From Apiosordaria backusii (Eukaryota > Ascomycota > Sordariomycetes > Sordariales > Lasiosphaeriaceae), in assembly GCA_030549205.1 (NCBI GenBank), contig JAUKTV010000012.1:372001-436000 (forward strand): DNA of 64,000 bases. Reading direction: 5' to 3'. Positions 1-11,767 of this stretch are shown piece after piece (positions within the stretch are counted from its first letter, which is position 1; every line of letters begins with the position of its first letter). The notes beneath the pieces are model-generated. The model had not been told where the DNA came from. It made no database searches and saw only the letters and a program-made list of their open reading frames with translations. A program made the position numbers and the translations under genes.

Positions 1-318
1 TGCCTATTAAGTCTACTAACTATAAAGCCTAAATACCTATTAAGTCTGCTAGCTATAGACTTAACTGGCCAGCTAAGTCTAACTATTAAATATATTAACT
101 AGAAGCTATTTATAAAGTATAGGGCATTAACGTTTTACTATTATAATATATTAACTATCTAAGGCTTTAAGCTACTTTAAGGGTCTAAAGATTACTATAA
201 TTGCTATAGTAAAGTATTAGTAAGTATTGTAATTTTAAGCTATTTAATTATTATTAGCCCTATAAGTTATAGGTTAAAATATACTATAAAGTCTATAACT
301 AAGTATTATATTTTAACA
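1..318 (-). repeat. LTR of the copia-type element (left copy, truncated by window start)
   Basis: This direct repeat matches about 5770-6093, and almost every difference is a C/T or G/A transition. It ends at 318 with TTAACA (TGTTAA on the element strand), followed at once by the purine tract, so it is the 3' LTR of a minus-strand element. It is more heavily RIP-mutated than the right copy. The window begins inside the 33-bp tandem units at the LTR end. Confidence 0.85.
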
Positions 319-3300
319 TCCTCTTTATAACCGCAGTATATAGTATTAATTAAAAAGGCTTAGAAAGGTTTAATAGTAAGATAAAGGTATTAAATAGTAC
401 TGTAAGTAAGGCTTTAGTAAGGCCGTTAGTAAGCATTTTCTTTATAGAAAGGTAGGTTATAGTAATAACTTTAGTAAATATAGCCTTTTTAACCTCTTAA
501 AATTAAATTAAAGTATATTTAGTTCAGCGATTGTACTTATCGCTATAAACAGTAGCAATAAAGCCTTTATTATTATATAATAGGGAGGTAAGGCCTATAA
601 TAGGCTTAGAAATTTCCTAAAAAAGATCCTTAAGCTATATAGCTTCTTTAAGGCCTTTAATAAACTTAATATATTCGGCCTTTAAAGTACTAAAGAATAT
701 AGTAGACGCTTTTTTAGATTTCTAGTTAATAGGACCTTTAGTTAAAGTAAATAGCTAACTGTAAGTAGATTTAGTACTTTCTTTATACTTAGCCTAATTA
801 CTATTAATAAAGCCGATAGGCTTTAAGTTACTATTAAAGCTATAACTAATAGTACTATAAATACTAGAATAAAAGTAAAAAAGTAATGATTTTACAGCTT
901 TTAAGTAAGTATTAGTAGGCTATATTAGATATTATAAAAGCTACTAAACGCTAAAGGCTATATTAAGCTTAGTTTAAACTATAGTATATATTAAAGTACT
1001 AATTAATTATCGATATAGGTACTAATTAAAAGAGCTTATAAAGGTTTTAGGCCTATTACCTTTACTTGTAATTTTAAGGCTTAGTAAAAGGGAAGTTAAT
1101 TTAATATTAATTCTAAAGTACTTAACTGCCTTTATAATATAGGCCTTTTAATAGATTTAAAGGCACTATTAAGGCCTATTATATTTAATTTAAATACTAA
1201 GGAAATAACAGGTAGGACTTAAATCTTTAATATTATAATACTTCTTTATAGTATTCTTTAAAGCTTAAAGCTATAAAGGCTTAGGGCCTATAATTAAGTA
1301 GTTATTAATATAGTTAATAATAAAGATCTTATAGTTTAGGTAAAAATAGGTAGTTATATTAAAGATAAAAGGCTTAAAACTTAAAGTCTAGGTTATTATA
1401 AAGACCTTCTATTATTAGAGGTAAAAAGTCTATTTTAGACTATATAAAGATTTTTTTAGTAAAATAATTTAATCTTTAATAGGGTCTTATCTAGTTACTT
1501 TTAGTAGTATTATAGTACTAATATTACTATAGGCAAACTTAAATAGTCTTTATAAAATTTCGATATAGATATTAAAATCGGTCTTTAAGTTTAAAAAGGC
1601 TTCTATAAAGTCTACTTGCTCTAAATCCTAATTAAATATAGCTATAAAGGCCAATATAATTCTCTAAATTAAAGGCCTTATAGTAAAAGCATAGGTCTAT
1701 TTAAAATCGATTTTAAAGGCCTATTAAAAACCTTAAGTAATTAATTAAGCTTTAAACTTTACTATAATACCCTATAAATTCTTCTTATCTTTAAAGACTT
1801 AGTAGCTTATAATAGGCTTTTTTTTAACTTAAAATCGGTAGATAAAATAGAAGGTCTTAATAGTAAGAAGTTAGTATAATTTAATAAAGATAGCTTATAA
1901 CTATTACTTTTTTTTAAAGTATTTTAAAGCTTACTTAAAGGTATTAGGCTTTAAGGCCTTTATAAAATAGCACTCCTTATAGTAAAAAACTAAATAAAAA
2001 ATAAGCTTATTATAATCTATATTATCTATAGATATAAATTCCTTATATTGCTTTTATAAAGTTTAGGGTAAAAGGATTTTAATAGTAATAGAAGGTACTG
2101 TAAGTATTGGAGTTATAAGCTTAAGTAATAGTTAAGTAGGTAGTATAGAGGATAATTTAAATATTAAAGAATTGGGAATTAATAGAATAGAAGGACTATA
2201 AATAGAAGGCTTAAAGGCTTAAACAGTAGTATTCTTTTTTAACTTATTAAAGTAGTTAAGGACCTTTAAAAGACTTATAAAGCTTAAAAGACCTATAATC
2301 TAAGCTAATAGGTCTTTATAGAACTTAATAAAGCTAGTTTTAATAACTTTATTTAAGCTTAAGTAAACTAAATAGGTCTAATAACTTAAAATAGTTATAA
2401 GTCTTTTTTTAATTCCTTAAAAGGTAAGCTTAAAACCTATAGTTTAATCTTTAATAAGGATATATACTATAACCTTAATATCTATAGTCCTATAGTTTAA
2501 AAGGTTTAGTTAATATAGTACTTAAGAAGGTAACAGTTTATTATAGAAGGTTTAATAAGGTATAAAATCCTTAAAACTTTAGGCTATATAGTTGATAATT
2601 TCTGTTATAGAAATAACTATATACCTTTAAAAGATAATAAAAAGGCTTAAAGTTAAAATAGTAGCTTTAAGATAGTTTAAAATAACCTTAATAGAACGTT
2701 TAATTAGGCTATTTAATTGAAAGTTTTAAAGCTTAATATACTAAAGCTGATGCCTTTTTTAATAAGGTAAGTACTTAAAGAAAGGACTTCTTTTCCTTTA
2801 TTATAATAAAAATAAATAAAGTATTATTAAAAGGTATTATTTAGGCCTTTAAATAATAAATAAAGTACTATAATGGTATTATTTTTAATAGCCAATAGCT
2901 TAAGGAATTAAAAATAGGTCTTTTAATCTACTATAACTAAGCTATAAGGTTTTTTTAATAATAAAATAAGCTTAATAGTAATAATATCCTTCTTTAAACG
3001 ATTTAAAGTAAAAGGAAGGTTTTAAATAGGGTTTTTAAAAGGCCTTTAAAGGATTTTTACAGTATTATAGCTTTTATAAACTAAATCTTTAAGCCTAATC
3101 TTTTATAAATTAAATATACCTTTAGTAATAAAAGAGATCTTCTTTAAAAGGTTAAAACCTATATACTTAAGCTATATATATTAAAGGATAGTTAATCAAA
3201 CTAAGGTTAGTAAAGGCTTATTAAGATCTTTAAAAGACCTATCCTCTTTTAAAAAGTTAAGAGCTTTAAAGGAGACTTCCTTTAAAATTTTAAGAATATT

Positions 3301-5739
3301 AAAGGCTTTAAAGAAAGTAAGGTAACTATTAAAATATTATTAATAGGATACTTTTAATTAAGGTTAGCTTTTAAGGTTAAAGTAAAACCTTAATCTTTTA
3401 AAATTTAAAAGAGTAATAAGATTGCGGTTACTATTGGTAAGCTTTTAATTATATAGGGCTTTTTTAATACTATATAAACGGTTTTTACTAATAATATTTA
3501 GTAGAAAAGTAAAAATAAAAAAGGTCTTAGTAAAGTTAATAGCTAAAAAATAGACTCTATTATTATAGGTTTTAATAAAGAATTAGACTTTTATAGTATC
3601 TTTATTAATAATTTTTATAAGGCTACCTTTTATAATTAAAGGCTTGACCTTTACTTTAATAAAGTTAGTAAAAAGGTTTTTATTATTATAAATATAGACT
3701 GTAAATTTAATATTAAAGAGCTAGGCTTTTTTTAAGGCTAGATTAATATAGTTAATTAAGTTAATAAGTATAGAAGGTAGGACTTTAAAAGGTAGGGATA
3801 CTGTAAACTTAATAAAGCTATAGTATTTATAAAATATAGTTGGCTTTAAAGGTTTAATATTGTAAAAGCCTATATTAAGGTTAAAGCCTACTATAAAAGA
3901 AATTTCCTTAGAATTTCTAAGGTCTTTAGTATCTTCCTTTTTTTTATCCTTTTTTTTCTTTTTCTTCTTTTTAATAAGTTTAAGCTTTATAGGGTTTTCT
4001 ATAAAGGTATTTAAAACCTTTAAAGCTTTAGAATCTTTAATAAAGGCAGTATAAAAATAAAGTATAAAAAGGGCTTAGACAATTATAGTATTAAAAATAT
4101 AGGTCTTAATTAAAAGCTTCCTTTATAAAAATTCTAATATAGGGTAATAGGAATAGCTGAAATTGTACTTATTTCAGTAAATTAAAGCTTTAAAGTATTT
4201 ATATTATAGTAGAAAACTGCCTTTTAATAAACTTAAATAGTAATTAACCTAATCGATAAGTTAAATTGTAATACTTAAACTTTAAAGCCTTATAATAAAG
4301 GTATTAAACTTAGTATTATATTTAACTACTTTTAATAAACTATTGAACTTAATAGTATAGTAAGCTTTATAAAGTTTATTTTAAAGGACGGTTTAAGTAA
4401 GGATATACTAGGTTTGTAATTGTTAAAAAAGGGTTATTAGAAAGTCTTTAGCTTCAATAGTAAACAGTAAGCCTATTTATAAGGTATTCTAAATAATAAT
4501 AAAAAGGAAGGCTTTTAGGTTATTATTTAATAAATTAGTAATTGACTTAAGCTTATTTATAAACTTAAAAAGGCTTAAAACCTTTATTTAAATAGTAAAA
4601 GCCTGATATTAAAAGCGCTAGTTTTTAAAACCTAAGAGCTTTTATTCTTTAATAAAGTAAAGGACCTATTTACTAAGATCCTTTATTAAAAGTATAATAG
4701 TCCTTTAAGCAGTTTAATTTAAAGAGGATGCTATAATAGGTATAGCGATAGGAGCTGATAGACCTATATAAGTTAAAGTAATTAAAGATAAAGGTAGTAT
4801 AGGTAGGTCTATAAAAGGTTTAAAAGAAGACTTAAAAGGGCTTAGAGTAGTATATTTTAATAGAAGGTAAGTATTGAAATTGTTAATATAAGTATTAACT
4901 TAGTTGATTTCAGTATTTAAAGCTTTAATTTAATTAGTAAGACTTACTATAGCGGCCTTAATCTTACTATTAAAGGTAATTATAAGGTTATTTTATAGCT
5001 ATTAAAAGTACTAGGCAAAGTTAAGGCCTTTAAAAAGGTTAGAAGTTAATAAAAGGCCGAAGGTCCTTAAAGCTTTAAGGCTTATAGGGAGGTTATATAT
5101 ATCTTTATCTTTTATAATAAAGGAGGTTAAAGGCTTAAAAGGGAAGTAGAAGTACTATTAGAAGTACTAGAATACTGTTTTTTAGGTTTTTAGGATTTAA
5201 AAGGAAAGTAAAAGTACTATTAGAAGTATTAGAATATTATTTCTTAAGTCTTTGGTGCTTAAGAAGAAAGTAAAAGCATTGTTAGAAGTATTAGAATACT
5301 GTTTCTTAAGTCTTTAGTAGCTTAAAATAAATAGGGCTTATAGGATAGGTATTATTATAAAGGCTATAAAATAAAGAAATTTACCTAAATAGTATAAGCC
5401 TAGGCTTATAATCTATTAAGATAAGTGTTTTATAGGCCTATAGGTATAGACCTATATAGGGAACGGTGCAGAATATTAAAAGCAATAAGGGTTTTATCTA
5501 TAGTATATAATAGTAGTTAGGTACTAAAGGAATGTAGATTATAAAGGCAATACTTTATAATATATAAAAGGTAAATACTATAATATAGGCTTATAAAGTA
5601 TTGTAAAATATAGTAAATTAATATATTAAATTAACTTATTAGTTAGGAAAATATTATAGTAAATAGTTATAAAGGATAAAACCTATTATAGGTCTTTAGC
5701 CTTATATTGCTTTCTAAACCTTTCTTTATTTTAAGGCCT

Positions 5740-5838
5740 AAATATTTATTAAGTTTATTAACTATAGAGCCTAAATGTCTATTAAGTTTATTAACTATAA
5801 GGCCTAAATGTCTATTAAGTTTATTAACTATAAACTTA
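5740..5838. repeat. three 33-bp tandem units inside the LTR
   Basis: The units begin with AAAT(A/G)T(T/C)TATTAAG and contain TTATTAACTATA. They differ by a few transitions. At least two units are also visible at the start of the window in the left LTR. Confidence 0.8.
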
Positions 5839-6093
5839 GCTGGCTAATTAAGTTTAACTGTTAAGTACGTTAGCCAGAAGCTATTTATAGGGTATAGGGT
5901 ATTAATGTTTTACTATTATAGTATATTAATTGCTTGGGGTTTCGGGCTGCTTTAGGGGTCTGAAGACTATTGTAATTGCCGTAGTAAAGTATTAGTAAGT
6001 GCTGTGATTTTAAGCTATTTAGTTATTGTTAGCCCTGTAGGTTACAGGCTAAAATACACTGTAAAGTCTACAACTAAGTGCTGTATTTTAATA
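5740..6093 (-). repeat. LTR of the copia-type element (right copy)
   Basis: This is the second copy of the long terminal repeat, the 5' LTR in element orientation. It keeps many CpA, TpG and CpG sites that are TpA or TpG in the left copy. Three tandem 33-bp units occupy 5740-5772, 5773-5805 and 5806-5838. The inner boundary is approximate because the left copy is cut by the window edge. Confidence 0.8.
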
Positions 6094-7125
6094 TAAATTA
6101 TATAGTAGTCTTTTTTTTTATAAGATTTATTTATTATTATTATAATTTAAGTAATATTTACTTTTATAAGTATAGAACCGTTTATTAATATAATAGTAGA
6201 CTTTATAGTATAGCCGTTAGTAATTAAAAAAGCATTTTTATTAAAAGTAATAATATATTATTTTAACTTTATATAGTTTTTAATAGAAATATTAGTTTTA
6301 TAGTTAAATTTAAAGTATTAAATATTAAATAAGTTAGTTATAAAAATATTAATTTTTATAAAGTTTAATTATAAGTAACTGTTAATTTTATACATTATTT
6401 CTTTAAATTTAATAAAGAATATTTATAAAGTTTCTATAAAACTTTAATAAAGAAAAGTTAAGTTTTATACTACTTTTTTTACTAATAGGCTTTTTAATTT
6501 ACTATAGGCCTTTTTTATTTTAATAAATAGTATAGTAAGTATATAGTTTAGTAAGATATTATAAAATATAAGGAAGTTTTATTAAACTTCAAGGGAAAAG
6601 AAACTATATAAATAGTAAAATTGAGCCTTTAAAGAATTAATAATATTACCGTTAATAGAGATTTTTATTTTAACTATAGTTAATTAAATTTTAAGATTAT
6701 TTTTTTTATTATATTTTATAAAAAGTAAAAGTATAGTATATAAGTAAAGTTAAGAGATTATAATTTAATAAATAGAGGTTTAAATAGAAGTTTATTAAAA
6801 GGTTTTTTATATATTTTATTAAAAAGTTAATTATAATTATAAAGTAAATGAGGTTTAGAAAGTTATTGTAAATTACTTTAAATATTTTTTAAGGTTTTAA
6901 GATTATTTAATATTTATAGGATTTAAAGTATAAGTTTATTATTTAATATAGGAGATTAATTATTACGATAGATTTATTAAATTATTATAAACTTATAATT
7001 AGAAAATAGAATATAAAGATTAAATAATATTAGAATTAATTAATAGGGAGGAAAGGAAGAAGATTATTGTAGGATGTAGGAGTTCTATTAAATATAGGGG
7101 GGTTTATTTAGGAGTTAGTTATTGA
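6094..7125. repeat. AT-rich RIP-mutated flank, element family not identified
   Basis: The extreme AT content and TpA enrichment continue past the LTR for about 1 kb, then base composition returns to normal between about 7125 and 7200. No open frame survives. It is probably another mutated repeat or the target of a nested insertion. Near the right edge a short motif (TTATTGAA then CCGGA-like) occurs twice at 7121-7156. Confidence 0.5.
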
Positions 7126-7199
7126 ATTATCAGATTATTATTGAACTACCGGACTTCCGAAAGGTCTATGACAAATATATTCTCTTACTGGGTCCAGAC

Positions 7200-7940
7200 C
7201 TATAATAATAGGCAACCAATGCGTGTATCTTTAGTGAACATCAATACCTTACTGTAATGTCAGAATTGCCCTGCTGCCCAAGTAGAAGCTGAGTGAACCT
7301 TCCTTCTCGCTGCCTTTTTATCTTTCATGGTCTTCCCACGTGAAAAGTGTGGCGTGCCTTCCGAGGCGTGATTCGGGCGTGGTAAAAGGTGTCCTTGGTG
7401 CAAGTGATTCTCCACTTTGCTCTCGTGACCAACTTCGACAGTCTGTCCACTGTTTAGACAAGCATCCCGCTTACCTTTAACACCGGACGATATTGTCCTC
7501 GGACTTGGGAGGTTAAACGAAGCCACGCGCGCGATAGCACGGCGACGATGGCTCCGACACCTGATGCAGCTTCCGCGCCTCGAACCCCACCATCCCTAAG
7601 GTAGCTAGAAGCTCGTAAGCCTCCAATATAACACCCTCAGCGATGGCGAGAGTCCAAACGTGCCCATGAACACGGCGCGGAGAATGTCTTTGAAGCGGCC
7701 CCCAACACAAAACGACACAAATTGACGCTGATAGTCTGGGTCACAACGGAGGATTCGGGGTGCATTGGCAATATAAATTCCCCCGCAATCGGCTTCCCGT
7801 TCCGACAACACACTCTCCGCCGTGGCTGAGTCCTCGTTACGAGCAACAGATCTTGCAGGCCTATAACAACTCGACCGTTTCTTCGCCGATCCTTAAAATG
7901 ATGGCTCGCAATCTGACCGCACCGTTCAGACCCATCCGCT
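7200..7940. other. intergenic, upstream of the GH7 gene
   Basis: Normal-composition sequence with only short overlapping open frames on both strands and no recognisable domain. It presumably contains the 5' region of the GH7 gene. No clear TATA element was identified. Confidence 0.5.
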
Positions 7941-9558
7941 ATGGCTCGTCTTCCGCTCCTGCTCCTGTTCCTCTACCTCGCCACAGCGTTTGCGCAAAGG
8001 AAAGGCGACGTCCAACCAGAAATCCACCCCCTTTCCAATGGACAAAATGCACCTCTCCCACAAACTGCTCAACCATCAACGGAGAGGTCGTCCTCGACGC
8101 CAACTGGCGCTGGGTTCACGATGACAGGTACCGAACCTGTGTTGAACAGAACCAAGATGGCACTCAGTGGTGGAATCCCAGCGTTTGTGATCTCGGCGAT
8201 GAAAGACCTGGAACAACTAACAACTGTACCTCGAAATGTCTCCTGGATGGTGCTGGGGATTATCGACGGACCTATGGCATCACTGCCGCCAACAACACGC
8301 TTACTCAGAAGCTCATTACTAGACTCGATTTTGCCACGAACGTCGGCTCGAGGCTCTTTTTGTTGGAGTCTAAGAACCGATACCAGACTTTCACGCTGCT
8401 GGGGAATGAACTGAGTTTCGATGTGGACTTGTCAACTGTGGAGTGTGGGATTAATTCCGCATTATATTTTGCCGCTATGGACGCGGATGGTGGGGTGGAG
8501 AGGCACAAGCCGTATAATCAGGCCGGTGCTGAGTATGGGACTGGGTATTGTGATGGATGGTGCCAGAATAATCAACGGTTTGTTGGAGGGAGAGCGGCGA
8601 CGAATAAACATGATGCGGGATGGCAGGAGTGGCAGAGTGATGGGGCTTGTTGTCCTGAGTTTGCGGTTTGGTGAGTATCGGCGTTTGTCCAAATATGGAG
8701 CAAGGCTGATGCAGATGTGACGACTAGGAACTCGAATGCCCATTCCTACTCAATGTCCTCACATATTTGCGAAAATGACGACTACGACCCTTGTAATGGC
8801 CCATACTGCAAGCCGGGGTTCATCCATCCAGAGGAGAGGCCCGGACCGCCGGAGTGTACGAGATACGGTTGTGAATATAATCCGTATAGAATGGGCGCGA
8901 AGGAGTTTTATGGGAAGGGAAAGCTGGTTGATACTACGAAAAACTTTACGTGAGCTGCTTGTCTTGTTGACGCAGTGGAACTGATGCTGATCAATGGGCA
9001 CAGGGTGGTAACTCGCTGGGAAGAGGATCGACAATACCAGTTCTTCATCCAGGACGGCAAGAGAATTGATGTCCCAACTCCAGTTTGGGACGGCCTGCCT
9101 AAGCAAAATGGCTTGAGTGAGGAGATGTGTGCTGTTCAAGCTGAGGTCTTCTCGGAGCGCGACAGTTGGGCGGAGCACAGAGGCTGGGAGACACATCGGA
9201 GGCAGGTGTTGAATCGACCGATGGTGTTGGTGACATCGATCGATGCGGCCGACGTAAGTGTATCTATCTAAGCCTTCAAGTTGACGGTTTGCTGATTTGT
9301 CTGATGGCAGTTTTACATGTGGAATACATGGCTCGATTCCAGCATTCACAATGACACATGCGAGGGCTGTGCTGGTGTTGAGCGGGGTCCTTGCCCCCGG
9401 GAGGATAATGAGCCTTGGATTGTGCAAGCCAATGGCGGCCGAGCGTGAGTCTACCTGTTTTTGTGTCAAGAAATTGGGAACAGCAGCTGACATGATGTAG
9501 GAAGGTTGTGTGGTCAAATATTAGGTTTGGTCCTATTGGGTCAACAGTTGAGGTATGA
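7941..9558 (+). pseudogene. GH7 cellobiohydrolase/endoglucanase-like gene, frameshifted and missing catalytic residues
   Basis: Five exons fit: 7941-8670, 8728-8949, 9004-9253, 9311-9444 and 9501-9558, about 464 aa if one base is restored. The start is set by a signal peptide (MARLPLLLLFLYLATAFA). The body has GH7 hallmarks: QWTKCTS, LDANWRWVHD, FDVDLSTVECG, YNPYRMG, QFFIQDG and a final IRFGPIGST. No carbohydrate-binding module follows. Two defects are visible. First, signal peptide and mature domain lie in different frames; one base is missing around the C5 run at 8027-8031. Second, the catalytic segment, normally E-x-D-x-x-E followed by A-N-S, reads PEFAVW then NS across the 8671-8727 intron. 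The nucleophile Glu is kept, but the assisting Asp is Ala and the acid/base Glu is absent. GH7 enzymes cleave beta-1,4-glucan outside the cell; this copy should be inactive or very weak. Confidence 0.85.
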
Positions 9559-9931
9559 GTAATGCAGGAAAAGGTGTTTTGTTTTCAGTTTTATACACTA
9601 TCTTAAGGTATCACAGTATGACATGTTTGCAAGGGGTAATATGTTACATTGGGTATTCTGCCTGTTGCTATGTACGCCCACTTCTGAGGATTATTACACA
9701 AACTTTCACCTGATGTTGCTTTCAGTCTACAAGAGTCACCCTCCCAACGAAGAGTCAGAAGGTGCCCGCGTAGAGCAGATGAATGCGTTATAAGCCTGTT
9801 CTATCCTCATTTCTTGTGAACCCTTTTGGAAAACAAGAAGAGGCAAGTCCCGCAACCGTCGCAATTGCAACTCTCCCAAAGTATCTGAGAAACTTGGAGC
9901 TAGGCTACAGTGACACGACATTTGAACGGAT
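9559..9931. other. intergenic between GH7 and a hypothetical gene
   Basis: An open frame begins at 9783 but shows no recognisable domain and overlaps the next gene in another frame. It could be a 5' exon of the 9932 gene; I cannot join them convincingly. Confidence 0.4.
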
Positions 9932-10564
9932 ATGCCACATTACCACGACGGCTGCGGCAACGCTTGTGACGACGGCGACTGTAAGGAATTCCCAGCTGAG
10001 TTCATGTTCCGGTTGCACATAAATGACGCCGGGGACAACTCGCCTTCAGGGCCCCTCGGCATCATATATCTCAAGGTATCCAACTTCTACCGCGCTCTTG
10101 AAAGAGGCTTCATCCTTGACGAACACTTTATTGGGTTTAACGGTTCTGGGATACACGACTTGATTCTCGACGATCTAAGGCCGGATACACTAGACAGGAT
10201 GGCTAAGTCAGTGAATGAGAGCTTTGTCTGTAGGAGAACTTGGCCCTTGAAGAACAGAAACAGGAAGAAGCCGTTCGGGTGGTCAGGGGAGATTCGATTG
10301 TATTCGGATGAGGAGGATGGGTTGGCTAAGATGGATGTTCTTGAGGTGTTGGCTAGGGCGTCGGTAGCTCAGGTTAGTGGGTATCGCAGCGGGTATGATG
10401 GGCCCCCCGATGGGGGCAAGATTTACAGTTTTTTTGCGGAGGGGTTTCGCTCGCCTTCTGCTGCGAAGGGGAAAGAGAATTGGTGCCTGGTTGAGGACTT
10501 GGAGGACCCGTTTGATCCGTGGTGGGGTTGGAGGATTGATGGGAAGGATTATAGTGGTGTTTGA
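9932..10564 (+). CDS. hypothetical protein
   Basis: A 210-aa open frame from ATG to TGA. The N-terminus is Cys/His-rich (HYHDGCGNACDDGDC), the middle is mixed charged and hydrophobic, and the C-terminus is Trp-rich (DPWWGWRIDGKDYSG). No signal peptide or membrane segment is evident from this start. I do not recognise a family. The composition (Asp/Gly/Trp, few stops) looks coding. The true N-terminus may lie upstream in the 9.7-9.9 kb stretch. Confidence 0.5.
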   Translation: MPHYHDGCGNACDDGDCKEFPAEFMFRLHINDAGDNSPSGPLGIIYLKVSNFYRALERGFILDEHFIGFNGSGIHDLILDDLRPDTLDRMAKSVNESFVCRRTWPLKNRNRKKPFGWSGEIRLYSDEEDGLAKMDVLEVLARASVAQVSGYRSGYDGPPDGGKIYSFFAEGFRSPSAAKGKENWCLVEDLEDPFDPWWGWRIDGKDYSGV

Positions 10565-11767
10565 TTGGGGGTTGGTATCATGGAGTGATTGGAGGGGAAA
10601 GGCTGCAAGCCTCATTACCGTTGCCGGATTAAACGACGGTGAGGGTGGTCGTGCATGTATTTCCCCAAGAGCAAAGTAGGTAGACGAAAAAAGGCCTAAA
10701 TGGAAAGAGGGCTGATTTCCTGCTTGCTCTCACTAAGTGCCCGTGGTGTAAAAGTGTTGTGGTACCTAAATCTTGACCTCGAAATGTTCATATTGCCAAA
10801 GCCTCTGTACGTCAAACATCACCCGGTAAGGTACGCTCAGGTTGTGGACACTTTAACTTTGGATTAGAGATATACTTCTTTGTTATTCTAATTCTTAAAG
10901 AATAAATCTACAGTTATATATACTGGTGGTGCTTAGTGCGGGCTGGGATACTGGATCTTAATCTGAGCTATTTCTCTGTTGATAAATTAGTTCCAGCTTT
11001 CTATATACAGAACGGACTTGTGATATGTATAACCCTAGCTTTTCGAACGCCAATCTCACCTGTACATATCCTCAGTCCCAACTTTCCATGTCTAGAACCC
11101 CAGCTTCATCAGCTTCACAAACCTCAGTCCCCGCTTTCTGCGTTTGTAATGCCAATTTTCACACTGTTCCTATCCCAGCTCGATCTTATATGTGATACAG
11201 TGGTCCATTAGGTGAACTAATAGGTCAGAAGAAAGTGTGGAAAAAGGTGATGAATTGCAATTGAATCTGTCAAACAGTGCTCCTTGAAGTAGGATGTGTG
11301 AAGTGGTGGATCTCTTTGACTGGACCAATAGTGGGGTACAGCCAGATAAGAATAAAAGATAAGATAAGGACTTGTGAATGCCCTCACCCAACCACTTCAG
11401 GTATCAATATGATACTGGTGGTTATTGCCATGGCTATGTTGCGGCTTGTGATGGTGATGCGCGGCTCGTGGCGGTGCAATGGACTTCGTGATGCCCTCCC
11501 TTTTAACTTTTTCCCGTCCTGACCCAGCGCCCTCGCTGTGTTTTTGAAGGGTCTTGTAGCTTCAAGGCCTGGAACAGACAAAGGCTCCCTTCAATCTCCA
11601 AGCCCTGAGCCCCATCCTAAAATTGCACGGTGACGTAAGGATGAGGAGCCAGTAGTCTTTGGACGGGAAACGTGTCGAACACCCGTGCAGACCTTTCCGA
11701 AATGTCTGTGTCGACTTTCCTGGAACCCCAGGTTACATAATGATTATATTTCCCAGTCTCTCCATGC
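10565..11767. other. intergenic, 1.2 kb
   Basis: No gene supported. The stretch contains the 3' flanks of two convergent genes (10564 on plus, 11768 on minus). A short near-repeat built on CCCAACTTTCC / CCCCAGCTTC / CCCCGCTTTC lies at about 11078-11140. Confidence 0.5.

Larger units (their letters stand above)
1..6093 (-). mobile_element. RIP-degraded Ty1/copia-type LTR retrotransposon
   Basis: The two ends of this AT-rich block are the same sequence in direct orientation (1-318 and about 5740-6093), so they are LTRs. A purine-rich tract (AAAGAGGA read on the minus strand, about 319-326) abuts the left LTR, which puts the element on the minus strand with its 3' LTR cut by the window start. 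Minus-strand translation at 1618-1589 reads QVDFIEAFLN, a copia-type reverse transcriptase palm motif. In the same frame, 102 codons on, 1312-1301 reads Y-I-N-N where copia enzymes have YVDD. Many TAA/TAG stops interrupt the frame. CpA and TpG are strongly depleted and TpA enriched, as expected from RIP. The RT position near the 3' end fits the copia gene order (gag-protease-integrase-RT-RNase H). The element is dead; I did not map gag or integrase. Confidence 0.85.

Noticed and set aside
1..7125. Search for intact transposase or RT frames in the AT-rich block
   Set aside because: All frames are interrupted by frequent TAA/TAG stops; only motif remnants are left.
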